The notes beneath the pieces were generated by a model. The model was not told where the DNA came from and searched no databases. It was given only the letters and a program-made list of their open reading frames with translations. Of a stretch of 64,000 nucleotides of DNA, positions 7,868 through 16,883 are shown one piece after another (positions within the stretch are counted from its first letter, which is position 1; each line of letters starts with the position of its first letter). Made by a program: the position numbers and the translations under genes. Origin of the DNA: Arthrobacter sp. FB24 (GTDB lineage Bacteria; Actinomycetota; Actinomycetes; Actinomycetales; Micrococcaceae); contig NC_008541.1 in assembly GCF_000196235.1 (NCBI RefSeq), positions 3,720,001 through 3,784,000 of the forward strand, written 5' to 3'.

Positions 7868-9145
7868 TCAGGCAGCAGCAGCCCGCCGTCGGGCGTTCAG
7901 CCACATCAGCAGCCCGATGACTGCGGCGGAGAGCATGCCGAGAGCGCCCGTCACAACGAGGCCGGCACGGACACCGAACTCTTCCGTCAGCCAGCCGGCC
8001 AGCAGCCCGCCGAGGGCGTGGCCGCCCAGCAGCAGCGGCAGGTAGAGCGCCAGGACGCGCCCGCGGACTTCCGCGCCGGCTTCCAGCTGGACGGTGGTGG
8101 CCGCGCTGGTAAGGAAAAGCAGCGTCATGACCCCAACCAGGACCAGCATGGCCACGAACAGCTCCTGCGTGGGCATGAGCGCGGCCACGAGCTGGGTCAG
8201 CCCGAACAGCCCGGCACTCACCACGATCCCCCGCCGTCCCAAAGTCCGCAGCCGCGCGGCCAGCAGCGCGCCCGCAAGGGCACCAGCGGCGCTGAACGTA
8301 TTGAAGATGCCGAAGCCCGCCGCGCCGCTGTGCCACACATCTTCGGCGAACGCCGCCAGTACCACCGGCCCGTTCATGCCAAACGCGCCGAGGAGCCCGG
8401 CCAGCAGCATCACCAGCAGGAGGGAAGGCCGGCCTCGGACGTAGCGGAAGCCAGCGAGGACCTGCCCGCGGCCCCGGAGAGGCGGCGGGCCGGGATAGAG
8501 CCGGGACGTCCGGATCGCTGCGATCAAGCCAATAACCGCCAGGCACACCGCAGCGTTCGCGGCGAAGGCAGCTGCGGAACCTGCCTTGGCGATCAGCAGG
8601 CCGCCGAGGGCGGGTCCCGCCATCGCGCCGAGCTGGCCGATCGCGTTGTTCAACCCGATCGCGGGGCGCAGTGCGGCGTCCCCCACCACCTCGTTCACGA
8701 ACACCTGGCGGGCCGGACCATCGACGGCGGACGTGATGCCCAGCGCCACGCAACAGGCGTACACGGCCCAGACGGTGATGCCGCCGCCGGCGTCGAGGGC
8801 CGCGAGGGCCAGGGCCAGCAGCGCGGTGATGGACTGGCAGATCAGCAGGATGCGGCGCTTCGGGAACAGGTCCACCAGGATGCCGCTGAGCGGGCCCACC
8901 ACCAGCATGGGCAGGAACTGAAGCGCCACCGCCACGCCCACGGCGGCGGGACTGCCTGTCAGTTGCAGGACCAGCCAGTCCTGGGCCAGGCGCTGCATCC
9001 AGACGCCGGTGCTGCCTGCGAGCTGAATGGCGATGAAGAGCCGGTAGTTGCGCTGCGCCAGCGGGTGGTACCAACGCAGCGGCCCGTCTGATGCTTGTCT
9101 TGCGTTTTGGAGGGACTCGGCGGACTGGGTGCGGTCGGAAGACAC
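7868..9145 (-). CDS. MFS transporter, EntS-like (MFS_3)
   Basis: A 425-aa major facilitator with about 12 transmembrane segments, most like the EntS-type exporters. LAQDWLVLQLTGSPAAVG in the first helices and the loop DLFPKRRILL between helices 2 and 3 are typical of the group. The start is GTG at 9145; the ribosome site is weak. It follows the DUF624-like gene by about 60 bases on the same strand, so it may be the last gene of the importer operon that begins at 13046. It could export a sugar or a toxic intermediate. No substrate can be read from the sequence. Confidence 0.8.
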   Translation of the reverse strand: MSSDRTQSAESLQNARQASDGPLRWYHPLAQRNYRLFIAIQLAGSTGVWMQRLAQDWLVLQLTGSPAAVGVAVALQFLPMLVVGPLSGILVDLFPKRRILLICQSITALLALALAALDAGGGITVWAVYACCVALGITSAVDGPARQVFVNEVVGDAALRPAIGLNNAIGQLGAMAGPALGGLLIAKAGSAAAFAANAAVCLAVIGLIAAIRTSRLYPGPPPLRGRGQVLAGFRYVRGRPSLLLVMLLAGLLGAFGMNGPVVLAAFAEDVWHSGAAGFGIFNTFSAAGALAGALLAARLRTLGRRGIVVSAGLFGLTQLVAALMPTQELFVAMLVLVGVMTLLFLTSAATTVQLEAGAEVRGRVLALYLPLLLGGHALGGLLAGWLTEEFGVRAGLVVTGALGMLSAAVIGLLMWLNARRRAAAA

Positions 9146-9204
9146 GTCTGGCTCAACTCGGTAGTGAAGTGGACCTGCTGGAACGGGATGTGGCGCTGGT
9201 GGTG

Positions 9205-9822
9205 CTACGCGCGTGCCGAGCGCATCTTGACGGCGGCCGAGGCAAGGATCAGGGTGCCGGGAACCACAACGAACAGGGCTGCCAGCATCCAGACGAACAC
9301 AACTCCGGCGAAGAGGGCGGCGGCCAGCAGGAGGGAACCCGTCCAGTCGCGGAGCGAAATAGTCTTGGCGGCCTCAATGGCCGCTGTCCAGGCGATGCCT
9401 GGAGCCGGGCTGCCCGCAACGTCAGCCCATGCAGCAGCGGTGCGCAGCAGCAGGACGGCTGCGGCGGCAGCGAGGACGAGGGTTGCCGGCAGGACCACTT
9501 CCCGGCCCGGCAGTTGCCCCACCCATGCGAGCAACAGGTTAAGGACAATCACGACGGCGGCTGCCGCCGTCGTGATTCCAATCTTCCAGCTGCCCGGGAG
9601 CGCCGAACGGAAGGTGTCCCAGAGGGCGCGGAGGGAGTCATCCTTGCCGGAAAGGTGGCGTTCGAGGTGCGCAATGCCGGCGGCATAGGCGGCGGGGATG
9701 GTGACCAGCGGAATGGACAGCACCAGCACCAGCACTCCGGCCAGGAGGGTCTCGGAAAACAGGGCGAAGCGGTTTACCGGGATACGGTCGTCGTGGCCTG
9801 ACGCGGGTGTGGTGCTGTCCAT
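9205..9822 (-). CDS. DUF624-like membrane protein
   Basis: A small membrane protein of about 205 aa with four or five hydrophobic segments. LSIPLVTIPAAYAAG resembles the VVTIG.A region of DUF624/YesL proteins, so I place it there with moderate confidence. Two ATGs are possible, 9831 and 9822. AGGA is one base from the first and ten from the second, so I prefer 9822. It lies downstream of the MalF/MalG-type permeases at 9838-11717 in one operon. This repeats the pairing of importer with DUF624 protein seen at 3228-3947. Confidence 0.7.
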   Translation of the reverse strand: MDSTTPASGHDDRIPVNRFALFSETLLAGVLVLVLSIPLVTIPAAYAAGIAHLERHLSGKDDSLRALWDTFRSALPGSWKIGITTAAAAVVIVLNLLLAWVGQLPGREVVLPATLVLAAAAAVLLLRTAAAWADVAGSPAPGIAWTAAIEAAKTISLRDWTGSLLLAAALFAGVVFVWMLAALFVVVPGTLILASAAVKMRSARA

Positions 9823-9837
9823 GATGCTCATTTCCTG

Positions 9838-10767
9838 TCAGCCCTTGAGGCCCTGGGTGGAGACGCCTTCAACAATGTAGCGCTGGAAGACCAGGAAGAA
9901 GATCAACACCGGCAGCAGTGCCAGGACGGACATGGCGATCATGGCTCCGTAGTCAGAGGACTGGGTCTGATCCACGAAGAGGCGCAGGGCAAGTGGCAGC
10001 GGGTACTTTTCCGGGGTGTTGAGGTAGAGCAGGGGGCCCAGGAAGTCGTTCCAGCTCCAGATGAAGGAGAAGATCGACGTCGAAATCAGGGCAGGTTTCA
10101 TCAGCGGCAGCATGATCGAGGTGAAGATCCGGACGTGGCCGGCGCCGTCGATGCGTGCCGCTTCATCCAGTTCCGCCGGCAGGTTCCGCATGAACTGGAC
10201 CATCAGGAACACGAAGAACGCGTCGGCGGCGAGGAACTTGCCGATCAGCAGAGGGATGTAGGTGTCCACGAGGCCCAGCTGCTGGAAGATGATGTACTGC
10301 GGGATGATCACCACGTGGAACGGCAGCAGCAGGGTGGCAATCATCATGCCGAAGAGCGCGCTGCGGCCCGGGAACTTGATCCGCGCGAACGCGTAGGCCG
10401 AAACGCTGGCCGAGAGGATGGTGCCCACGACGGCGCCGATGGCCAGGACCAGCGAGTTGGTGAAGAACTGCAGGGTGGACACCCCGCCGATCCCCTCCAT
10501 GGCGGTGGTGAAGTTGTCGAAGCTGAAGTTGCTGGACCACAGGGAGGTGTTGGTGCCGCCGATTTCAGCGTTCGGCTTGAAGGATGAGGCCACCATCCAG
10601 AGCGCCGGGTAGAGGACGACGGCCGTCAGGGCAAGCGCCACGATGTGGAAGATGAGGCTCTTGGCGCGCTTGGCACCCACGGACTCGGACTTCGGGTTGT
10701 AGTCGGGTGCCGGAGCGGGGACGGTGCCGCCGGCTTTCGGTTGGGTGGGTGTTGCCATGGTTGTCAT
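9838..10767 (-). CDS. ABC sugar permease, MalG type
   Basis: CUT1 permease of 309 aa with six expected spans and the EAA loop LDEAARIDGAGHVRIF. A proline-rich cytoplasmic N-terminus precedes the first span. Its ATG overlaps the TGA of the upstream MalF-type gene (ATGA), so the pair is coupled. Partners are the permease at 10764-11717 and the binding protein at 11763-13046. The GH42 beta-galactosidase is divergent from this operon and shares its control region, which suggests beta-galactosides as the imported material. No ATPase gene is present. Confidence 0.93.
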   Translation of the reverse strand: MTTMATPTQPKAGGTVPAPAPDYNPKSESVGAKRAKSLIFHIVALALTAVVLYPALWMVASSFKPNAEIGGTNTSLWSSNFSFDNFTTAMEGIGGVSTLQFFTNSLVLAIGAVVGTILSASVSAYAFARIKFPGRSALFGMMIATLLLPFHVVIIPQYIIFQQLGLVDTYIPLLIGKFLAADAFFVFLMVQFMRNLPAELDEAARIDGAGHVRIFTSIMLPLMKPALISTSIFSFIWSWNDFLGPLLYLNTPEKYPLPLALRLFVDQTQSSDYGAMIAMSVLALLPVLIFFLVFQRYIVEGVSTQGLKG

Positions 10768-11717
10768 TTCGAATCACCGCTGTAGTGGACCCAGGACTTG
10801 GAGGTCTTGAAGAAGATGAGCGTGATGATGCCGACCACGATCACCAGGAGCCAGGCCATCGCCGAGGCGTAGCCCATCCGGAAGTCGGAGAAGCCGCGCA
10901 GGTAGAGGTAGAGGGTGTAGAAGAGGGTGGACCCGGCCGGGCCGCCTTCACCGTTGGAGATGATGTAGGCCGAGGCGAAGATCTGGAACGCGTGGATGGT
11001 TTCCATCAGCAGGTTGAAGAAGATCACCGGGGAGAGCATGGGCCAGGTGATGTTGAAGAACTTCCGCACCGGGCCGGCACCGTCCATGGAGGCGGCTTCG
11101 TAGAGGTCGGCGGGGATTTGCTTCAGGCCGGCGAGGAAGATCACCATCGGGGCGCCGAACTGCCAGACGGTCAGGAGGATCATCATGGGCATGGTCATGG
11201 AGGGGTTGCCCACCCAGCCGCCGAGGTTGATCCCGAAGAAGGACAGGCCCTGGTCCACCGGGCCGGCGTCGCCGAACATCGCCTTCCAGACGATAGCGAT
11301 CGAGACGGACGCGCCGATCAGGGAGGGGGCGTAGAACGCCGAGCGGTAGAACCCCTGCCCCTTGCGCTTGCTGTTCAGCAGCATGGCCACTGCCAGTGCG
11401 GCGGCGAGCTTGAGCGGGGTGCCGAAGACCACGTAGGACAGGGTCACGCCCACCGACTGCAGGAACCGTTCGTCCTGGAACAGGGTGGTGTAGTTGTCCA
11501 GGCCGATCCATTTGGGCGGTTCGAAGAGGTTGTAGTTGGTGAAGGACAGGTAGAGCGAGGAGATCATCGGGCCCACGGTCAGGGCGATGAATCCCAGCAG
11601 CCAGGGCAGCAGGAAGGTGTAGCCGGCGCGGGCATCCGCCCCCCGCTGCCGCGACTTGCGCGGCAGCGGTGGGGTGGACGACGTCGAACGCCTACTCAGG
11701 GTTGGGATTTGAGTCAC
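10764..11717 (-). CDS. ABC sugar permease, MalF type
   Basis: CUT1 permease of 317 aa. It starts with GTG at 11717; an ATG a few bases upstream is out of frame and stops at once. AGYTFLLPWLLGFIALTVGPM forms the first span, and YEAASMDGAGPVRKF is the EAA loop. LSFTNYNLFEPPKWIGLDNY is the usual periplasmic motif of sugar MalF proteins. It is close in sequence to the MalF-type gene at 17926-18870, so the two importers probably arose by duplication. It is cotranscribed with the binding protein upstream and the MalG gene downstream. Confidence 0.93.
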   Translation of the reverse strand: MTQIPTLSRRSTSSTPPLPRKSRQRGADARAGYTFLLPWLLGFIALTVGPMISSLYLSFTNYNLFEPPKWIGLDNYTTLFQDERFLQSVGVTLSYVVFGTPLKLAAALAVAMLLNSKRKGQGFYRSAFYAPSLIGASVSIAIVWKAMFGDAGPVDQGLSFFGINLGGWVGNPSMTMPMMILLTVWQFGAPMVIFLAGLKQIPADLYEAASMDGAGPVRKFFNITWPMLSPVIFFNLLMETIHAFQIFASAYIISNGEGGPAGSTLFYTLYLYLRGFSDFRMGYASAMAWLLVIVVGIITLIFFKTSKSWVHYSGDSK

Positions 11718-11762
11718 GAGTTCATTCCGTCAGTTGTGAACGTCGGGCAGACAATACGCTGC

Positions 11763-13046
11763 TCAGGCGTTCTGCTTGATGAGGTCTTCGGCTTCCTTGA
11801 ACCAGGCGTCGGCCGCCGAGTCAACGGTCAGCTTGCCGAAGTTGAGGTCCGAGCTGATGCGCTTGAAGGAGGCTTCCAGGGTGCCGAAACCGACGATGGG
11901 CGGCTCGGGTGCATCCTTGAGGTACTTTTCGATGGACTTCTCGTAGTCCACCACGATCTTGTCGGTGCCCTCGAAGGTGGTGCCGTCGCGTTGTTTCTTC
12001 GAGGCGGGAACGCCGCGGGAGGTCTTGAAGATCTGGCCCACCTCGGGGTCGTTGATCATGAAGTCGATGAAGCGTGCGGAGGCATCCTTGAACTTTGTCT
12101 TGGCGCTGGCCACCATGAGCATCGAGGGCTTGAGGAACAGGCCCAGATTGTCCGGGTCGTCGGAGGGAACGGGGACAATCTTCAGTTCCTTGGCGCCACT
12201 GTCCGCGAGGTAGCCGGCCATGAAGTTGTCCCAGGTGTTTTCCGCAACGGTCACCTTGGAGCCAAAAGGCGACTTGGGTGCCAGCTGGGTGACCCGTTCC
12301 TCGGAGACCAGGGCAGGGGTACCGCGCAGGTCCGAAGCCATGTTCCACCAGGTCTTCAGGTCGTCCTTGCTGAAGCCGAGCTTGCCGTCCTCGGTGAAGG
12401 CTTCAATGTTCTTCTGGCGGAGCCAGATGTTGAACTGCCACCAGATGCCGGTGAAGTCCGTGGAACCGAAGATGGTGCCGTTGCCCTTGGCGCCGACCTC
12501 CTTGAGCCAGGCCTTGTATTCGTCATAGGTCCAGCTGCCGTCGGGCTCGGAAACGCCGAGGGTCTTGAGCTTGGCAGGATCATAGTAGACGGCGAAAGCG
12601 TTGGTGCTGGTGGGGATGCCGTAGGTCTTGCCCTTGATCTGGCCGGACGGCAGCAGCGACTTGTCGAAGCCCGAAGTGTCAATCTTTACGGTGCCGAGGT
12701 CCAGGAGCTGGTTCCGCTGGCCATAGTCCCGCAGGTAGGAGAGGTCCCACTGCATCACGTCAGGCAGGCCGCCGCCGGCAGCTTCGGTGGCGCGCTTCTG
12801 CCAGTAGCCGGCAAAGTCGGTGAAGTTGCCGTTGACCTTGATGTCGGGGTTCTTCGACTCGAACAGTTCGATGGCCTTGCGGGTGCGGGCGGCACGGTCA
12901 TCGTTGCCCCACCAGGTGTAATTGATGGTGACAGGATTCTGCGCCGATCCGGTCTGTGCGGGAGCGGACTGTCCGCATGCAGCCAGGGCAGCGGCAGATG
13001 CGGTGCCCAGCGCCACGGTGGTGAGGAAATTCCTTCTGCTGATCAT
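11763..13046 (-). CDS. Sugar-binding lipoprotein with Tat-type signal
   Basis: CUT1 binding protein of 427 aa. The signal SRRNFLTTVALG.. ends in a lipobox (LAAC) and carries a twin-arginine motif, so export is likely Tat-dependent, unlike the other binding proteins here. The start is the ATG at 13046, with a strong AAGGAGG five bases upstream. ITINYTWWGNDDRAART marks the sugar-binding family. It is the first gene of the leftward importer operon. Its control region is shared with the GH42 gene and contains two operator-like sites, so both are probably induced by the same sugar. Confidence 0.93.
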   Translation of the reverse strand: MISRRNFLTTVALGTASAAALAACGQSAPAQTGSAQNPVTINYTWWGNDDRAARTRKAIELFESKNPDIKVNGNFTDFAGYWQKRATEAAGGGLPDVMQWDLSYLRDYGQRNQLLDLGTVKIDTSGFDKSLLPSGQIKGKTYGIPTSTNAFAVYYDPAKLKTLGVSEPDGSWTYDEYKAWLKEVGAKGNGTIFGSTDFTGIWWQFNIWLRQKNIEAFTEDGKLGFSKDDLKTWWNMASDLRGTPALVSEERVTQLAPKSPFGSKVTVAENTWDNFMAGYLADSGAKELKIVPVPSDDPDNLGLFLKPSMLMVASAKTKFKDASARFIDFMINDPEVGQIFKTSRGVPASKKQRDGTTFEGTDKIVVDYEKSIEKYLKDAPEPPIVGFGTLEASFKRISSDLNFGKLTVDSAADAWFKEAEDLIKQNA

Positions 13047-13116
13047 TAGAGCCTCCTTGCTCGGTTGTGTAAGCCCGACTCCCTGTGATTCTCTTCGACG
13101 AGGGTAGTGACCTGTC

Positions 13117-13144
13117 TTACACGTGCTTTCTGAAACGATACAAT
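13117..13144 (+). promoter_or_regulatory. Promoter of the GH42 gene
   Basis: Rightward TTACAC (13117-13122), a 16-base spacer and TACAAT (13139-13144). Operator D follows about 20 bases later, the same geometry as at 4050-4109. Confidence 0.55.
13131..13142. promoter_or_regulatory. Candidate second-class LacI-type operator (TGAAACGATACA)
   Basis: A near-palindrome overlapping both divergent -10 boxes. With its downstream bases it matches the site at 3189-3200 at 15 of 17 positions. It may be recognised by a different LacI-family protein from the GAGAAAACGC class. Confidence 0.45.
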
Positions 13145-13168
13145 ATCCTCATTCCCACATTTGGGCAA
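13140..13168 (-). promoter_or_regulatory. Promoter of the importer operon starting at 13046
   Basis: Leftward TTGCCC (13168-13163), a 17-base spacer, TATTGT (13145-13140). The -35 lies inside operator D and the -10 touches the second-class site. Confidence 0.5.
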
Positions 13169-13177
13169 GCGTTTTCC
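13164..13177. promoter_or_regulatory. LacI-type operator D
   Basis: GGCAAGCGTTTTCC; it differs from the ideal GGAAAGCGTTTTCC by one base. It covers the leftward -35 and sits downstream of the rightward start, so one bound repressor could silence both directions. Confidence 0.6.
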
Positions 13178-13229
13178 AAACATCTGCTTTCATGCCATGA
13201 TCGTGCACCGGCCTCGACGAAGGAGTCAC

Positions 13230-15245
13230 ATGTCATCCCAGGAAAATCCCACTCCACCCGCAGTGTGGAGCAGCCTCGAAGGTATCGCCTACGGGGGCGA
13301 CTACAACCCCGAGCAGTGGCCTGTCAGCACCCGGCAGGAAGACCTGGACCTCATGAAGGAAGCCGGCGTCACGTTCCTCAGCGTGGGCATTTTTTCCTGG
13401 GGCCTGCTGGAACCGTCCGAGGGCGACTACGATTTTGGCTGGCTGGACGACGCCCTGGACAACCTGGCAGCAGCAGGCATCAAGGTGGCCCTCGCGACCG
13501 CAACCGCCGCGCCCCCGGCATGGTTGGTGCGCAAGCACCCGGAAATCCTCCCGGTCACCGCTGACGGAACCGTGCTGGGGCCGGGCTCCCGGCGGCACTA
13601 CACGCCGTCGTCGGCCGTTTACCGGCGGTACGCAACCGGCATCACCCGGGTGCTGGCAGAGCGCTACAAGGACCACCCGGCACTGGCGCTGTGGCACGTG
13701 GACAACGAACTCGGCTGCCACGTTTCGGAGTTCTACGGCGACGAGGACGCCACTGCCTTCCGCCGTTGGCTTGAGCGTCGGTACGGGAGCATCGATGCCC
13801 TGAACGCGGCGTGGGGAACGGCGTTCTGGTCCCAGCACTACTCCTCGTTCGAGGAGGTCCTGCCGCCAGCGGCGGCGCCGTCCACGCTTAATCCGGGGCA
13901 GCAGCTGGACTTCCAGCGCTTCAGCTCCTGGGCCCTGATGGACTATTACCGCGCCCTCCTCGAGGTGCTGCGCGACGTAACGCCCGGGGTGCCTGCCACC
14001 ACCAACCTCATGGTTTCCAGCGCCACCAAATCCATGGACTACTTCGACTGGGCCAAGGACCTGGACGTGATCGCCAACGACCACTACCTCGTGGCCGCCG
14101 ATCCGGAGCGTCAGATCGAACTTGCGTTCAGTGCGGACCTCACGCGCGGCGTTGCCGGCGGTGACCCGTGGATACTGATGGAACATTCGACGTCGGCAGT
14201 GAACTGGCAGCCCCGCAACCAGCCCAAGATGCCCGGCGAAATGCTGCGCAACTCCCTGGCGCACGTGGCCCGCGGCGCTGATGCCGTTATGTTCTTCCAG
14301 TGGCGGCAGAGCTTCGCCGGTTCGGAGAAGTTCCACTCCGCTATGGTGCCCCACGGCGGACGGGACACCCGCATCTTCCACGAGGTGGTGGGGCTCGGCG
14401 CCGCACTCCAGAAGCTGGCCGCGGTGCGGGGATCGCGCGTTGAGTCGCGCGTGGCCATCGTCTTCGACTACGAGGCCTGGTGGGCCAGCGAACTCGATTC
14501 CCACCCCAGCCAGGACGTGAAATACCTCGACCTGATGCGCGCCTTCCACCGCTCGCTGTTCCTGCGCGGGGTTTCGACGGATTTTGTGCACCCTTCCGCC
14601 TCCCTGGAGGGCTACGACCTGGTGCTGGTGTGCACCCTGTACAACGTCACCGACCCGGCTGCCGCCAGCATCGCATCGGCTGCCCGCGCCGGCGCAACAG
14701 TCCTGGTGAGCTATTTCAGCGGGATTGTGGACGAACAGGACCACATCCGCCTCGGCGGGTACCCGGGCGCCTTCCGGGAGCTGCTGGGCATCAGGGTGGA
14801 GGAATTCCACCCCCTGCTGACCGGTGCCACGGCCAAGCTCAGCGACGGCCGAGTGGGCACGGTATGGAGCGAGCACGTGCACTTGGCCGGGGCTGAACCG
14901 GTACAGACGTTCACTGAATACCCGTTGGAGGGCGTCCCCGCCCTGACCCGGCGCTCCGTCGGAACGGGCTCGGCCTGGTACCTGGCCACCTTCCCGGACC
15001 GCGACGGCATCGAGGCGCTGGTGGACCGGTTGCTCGCTGATTCCGGAGTTTCCGCAGTGGCGGAGGCGGACCAGGGCGTTGAACTGACGCGACGCCGCAC
15101 CGGCGACGGCACCAGCTTCATCTTCGCCATCAACCACTCACGCGCCGATGCCACGGTCCGCGTGGCAGGGGCAGAGCTGCTGTCCGGCGAGCGGTTCACC
15201 GGCACGGTTCCGGCTGGCGGCGTGGCGGTGATCGCGGAGGACTGA
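13230..15245 (+). CDS. Beta-galactosidase, glycoside hydrolase family 42
   Basis: A 671-aa GH42 enzyme that cleaves terminal beta-galactosyl residues, probably in the cytoplasm because no signal peptide is visible. YGGDYNPEQWP (residues 21-31) is the family signature. The acid/base is Glu160 in LWHVDNE, and the nucleophile is Glu318 in PWILMEHST. The TIM-barrel domain (to about residue 400) is followed by the trimerisation domain and a small C-terminal beta domain, all present at full length. I chose the ATG at 13230, with GAAGGAG upstream; the frame extends 69 bases further back through the operator and is not used. It is divergent from the sugar importer at 9838-13046. Confidence 0.96.
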   Translation: MSSQENPTPPAVWSSLEGIAYGGDYNPEQWPVSTRQEDLDLMKEAGVTFLSVGIFSWGLLEPSEGDYDFGWLDDALDNLAAAGIKVALATATAAPPAWLVRKHPEILPVTADGTVLGPGSRRHYTPSSAVYRRYATGITRVLAERYKDHPALALWHVDNELGCHVSEFYGDEDATAFRRWLERRYGSIDALNAAWGTAFWSQHYSSFEEVLPPAAAPSTLNPGQQLDFQRFSSWALMDYYRALLEVLRDVTPGVPATTNLMVSSATKSMDYFDWAKDLDVIANDHYLVAADPERQIELAFSADLTRGVAGGDPWILMEHSTSAVNWQPRNQPKMPGEMLRNSLAHVARGADAVMFFQWRQSFAGSEKFHSAMVPHGGRDTRIFHEVVGLGAALQKLAAVRGSRVESRVAIVFDYEAWWASELDSHPSQDVKYLDLMRAFHRSLFLRGVSTDFVHPSASLEGYDLVLVCTLYNVTDPAAASIASAARAGATVLVSYFSGIVDEQDHIRLGGYPGAFRELLGIRVEEFHPLLTGATAKLSDGRVGTVWSEHVHLAGAEPVQTFTEYPLEGVPALTRRSVGTGSAWYLATFPDRDGIEALVDRLLADSGVSAVAEADQGVELTRRRTGDGTSFIFAINHSRADATVRVAGAELLSGERFTGTVPAGGVAVIAED

Positions 15246-15321
15246 CCCGGAACGGGAAGGCTTGGGCGGCCTAAGGCAGCCCAGGCGGTACGGCCGGGAC
15301 GCTCCACCGCACCATGACAAA

Positions 15322-15370
15322 GGCCTGTCCGCAGAGCCTGGCCTAAAAGGTCAGGCGCTGCGGACAGGCC
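15322..15370. terminator. Bidirectional terminator hairpin
   Basis: Perfect 13-bp outer stem (15322-15334 with 15358-15370), an inner stem of about 8 bp with one G.U pair and a TAAAA loop. It lies between the convergent GH42 and binding-protein genes. A short T run (GGGGTTTT) follows on the plus strand. Confidence 0.75.
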
Positions 15371-15401
15371 CCGGGGTTTTCCGGCTATTCAGCCCTGCGT
15401 T

Positions 15402-16763
15402 CTAGCTGCTGATGGCTGATTTCATTTCATCGACTGCCTTCTTGCCGGCTTCCTCCGTGGACAGCCGGTTGAAGAGAACCTCCGAGGTGTAGCGCTTGAC
15501 GATTTCCTGGATGGCACCCGCGCCCTTCGGCGGCGGTGCCGGAGCCTCGCCAAGTTCGCCCTTGATCTGGTCAATGAACTTGACCACCTTGATGTCGGCG
15601 GGGGTCAGCTTGGGTGCGATTGCCGCCCGGACATCGGAGTTGGGATAAACGCCGCGGTCGGCCAGGAGGGTTTCGCCGGCCTTGGTGTTGTTGGCCAGGA
15701 AGTTGATGAATTTCGCGGTTTCTTCCGGATGCTTGGTGCGTGAAGAAGCTGACCAGAACTGCGAGGCCTTGTACCAAAGCTTGGCGTCCGCGGAGCTGCC
15801 GGTCTTGGACGGGAACCGCAGGATCTGAAGTTCTCCGCCGGCAGCCTTCTCCAGCGCCGGCAGCTGGTTGGACCACCAGAACGCGAGCCCGTTCTTGCCT
15901 GTCGCCAGGCCGCTCTGGTCCAGCGGTGCCGCCTCGGCCTCAACCACCTCCGAGGCTGAGGGCACGGCCTTCTTCTCGCTGAGTTCCTTCAGGAACGCCC
16001 ACCATTCGGCGATGTCGCCCGGCTCGAAGCCCAGCTTGCCGTCGCTGGTGTACAGCGACTTGCCGTTCTGCCGCAGCCATACGCCGAGCGAGGCTTCATC
16101 GGTGCCGTAGGCGGCAGCGCCGTAGGTGCCCTTTGGCGACTTCGCAGTGACCTCGGCAGCGATGCGCTCGAAGTCCTCCCAGGTCCAGGTCTTGTCGTCC
16201 GGCAGCGCAACGCCTGCGGCCTTGAAGACTGCCGGGTTGGCCAGGATGGTTGCAGCGTTGATGCCGGCGGCAATCCCCGTCAGGCCGTCCTCGCTCTTCC
16301 CGGCGTTGAGGGCGGCTTCGTCAAACTTTGACGTGTCAATGTCGTACTTGGAAAGGTCCAGCAGGGCGCCGCGGCTGGAGTACTCCGTGATGTATTTTTC
16401 GTCCATCTGGATGATGTCCGGGGCGTCGTTGGCAGCAACCTGCGTGGCGAGCTTGTCCCAGTAACCGCTCCAGTCGCCGAACTCCGGCTTGATCTTGATG
16501 TTCGGGTTCTCAGCCTCGAATGCCGCGATCGCGGCCTGCGTCAGTTGCGCCCGCTTGTCTCCTCCCCACCAGGAGAAGCGGAGTTCAACCTTGCCATCGG
16601 CACTTTGCGGGGCGGCTCCCCCGCCGCAGGCACTGAGGGCAAGTACGACGGCGGCAGCTGCGGCGACTGCGCCGGTTCGGCGAAGCCTCCGCCCGGCCCG
16701 GGCGGATGTGGCCTCTGCTACGCCACGACTGGCGGCTGAGGCAGGGCGGGAAAATAGCGGCAC
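15402..16763 (-). CDS. Sugar-binding lipoprotein
   Basis: CUT1 binding protein, about 453 aa. I prefer the GTG at 16763 because GGAG lies 6 bases upstream. An ATG at 16811 in the same frame has no ribosome site and would give an unusually long signal. The signal ends in a lipobox (ALSAC). VELRFSWWGGDKR and GYWDKLATQVA make it a close paralogue of the interrupted gene at 6392-7681 and a more distant one of 19225-20520. It is separated from the permease genes by a terminator and has its own operator-bearing promoter. It is thus an extra binding protein with no permease of its own, and probably shares the permeases at 16992-18870. Confidence 0.9.
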   Translation of the reverse strand: MPLFSRPASAASRGVAEATSARAGRRLRRTGAVAAAAAVVLALSACGGGAAPQSADGKVELRFSWWGGDKRAQLTQAAIAAFEAENPNIKIKPEFGDWSGYWDKLATQVAANDAPDIIQMDEKYITEYSSRGALLDLSKYDIDTSKFDEAALNAGKSEDGLTGIAAGINAATILANPAVFKAAGVALPDDKTWTWEDFERIAAEVTAKSPKGTYGAAAYGTDEASLGVWLRQNGKSLYTSDGKLGFEPGDIAEWWAFLKELSEKKAVPSASEVVEAEAAPLDQSGLATGKNGLAFWWSNQLPALEKAAGGELQILRFPSKTGSSADAKLWYKASQFWSASSRTKHPEETAKFINFLANNTKAGETLLADRGVYPNSDVRAAIAPKLTPADIKVVKFIDQIKGELGEAPAPPPKGAGAIQEIVKRYTSEVLFNRLSTEEAGKKAVDEMKSAISS

Positions 16764-16831
16764 TGGATTCTCCGATCTTCTTTGATCTTGAAAGCTGATT
16801 GAGTTCGACATTGAGTGAGCTGGAAAGTTGC

Positions 16832-16847
16832 GAGAAAACGCTTTCTC
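16832..16847. promoter_or_regulatory. LacI-type operator E
   Basis: GAGAAAACGCTTTCTC, identical to operator C, seven bases after the -10 box of the leftward promoter. Confidence 0.75.
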
Positions 16848-16854
16848 ATCACTG

Positions 16855-16883
16855 ATAATACAAGCAAGCCACTTGTATTACAA
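16855..16883 (-). promoter_or_regulatory. Promoter of the binding-protein gene at 15402-16763
   Basis: Leftward TTGTAA (16883-16878), a 17-base spacer, TATTAT (16860-16855). The -10 is near consensus. Confidence 0.65.
16856..16880. repeat. Inverted repeat across the core promoter
   Basis: Perfect 9-base arms TAATACAAG (16856-16864) and CTTGTATTA (16872-16880) around a 7-base spacer. The right arm also begins a second near-palindrome, CTTGTATTACAAG (16872-16884). The arms overlap the -10 and -35, so this may be the site of an additional regulator, perhaps of the GntR type. Confidence 0.55.

Noticed and set aside
10707..13049. 780-codon plus-strand frame over the permease and binding-protein genes
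   Set aside because: Low-complexity His/Glu/Gly-rich shadow; the three minus-strand genes are unmistakable.
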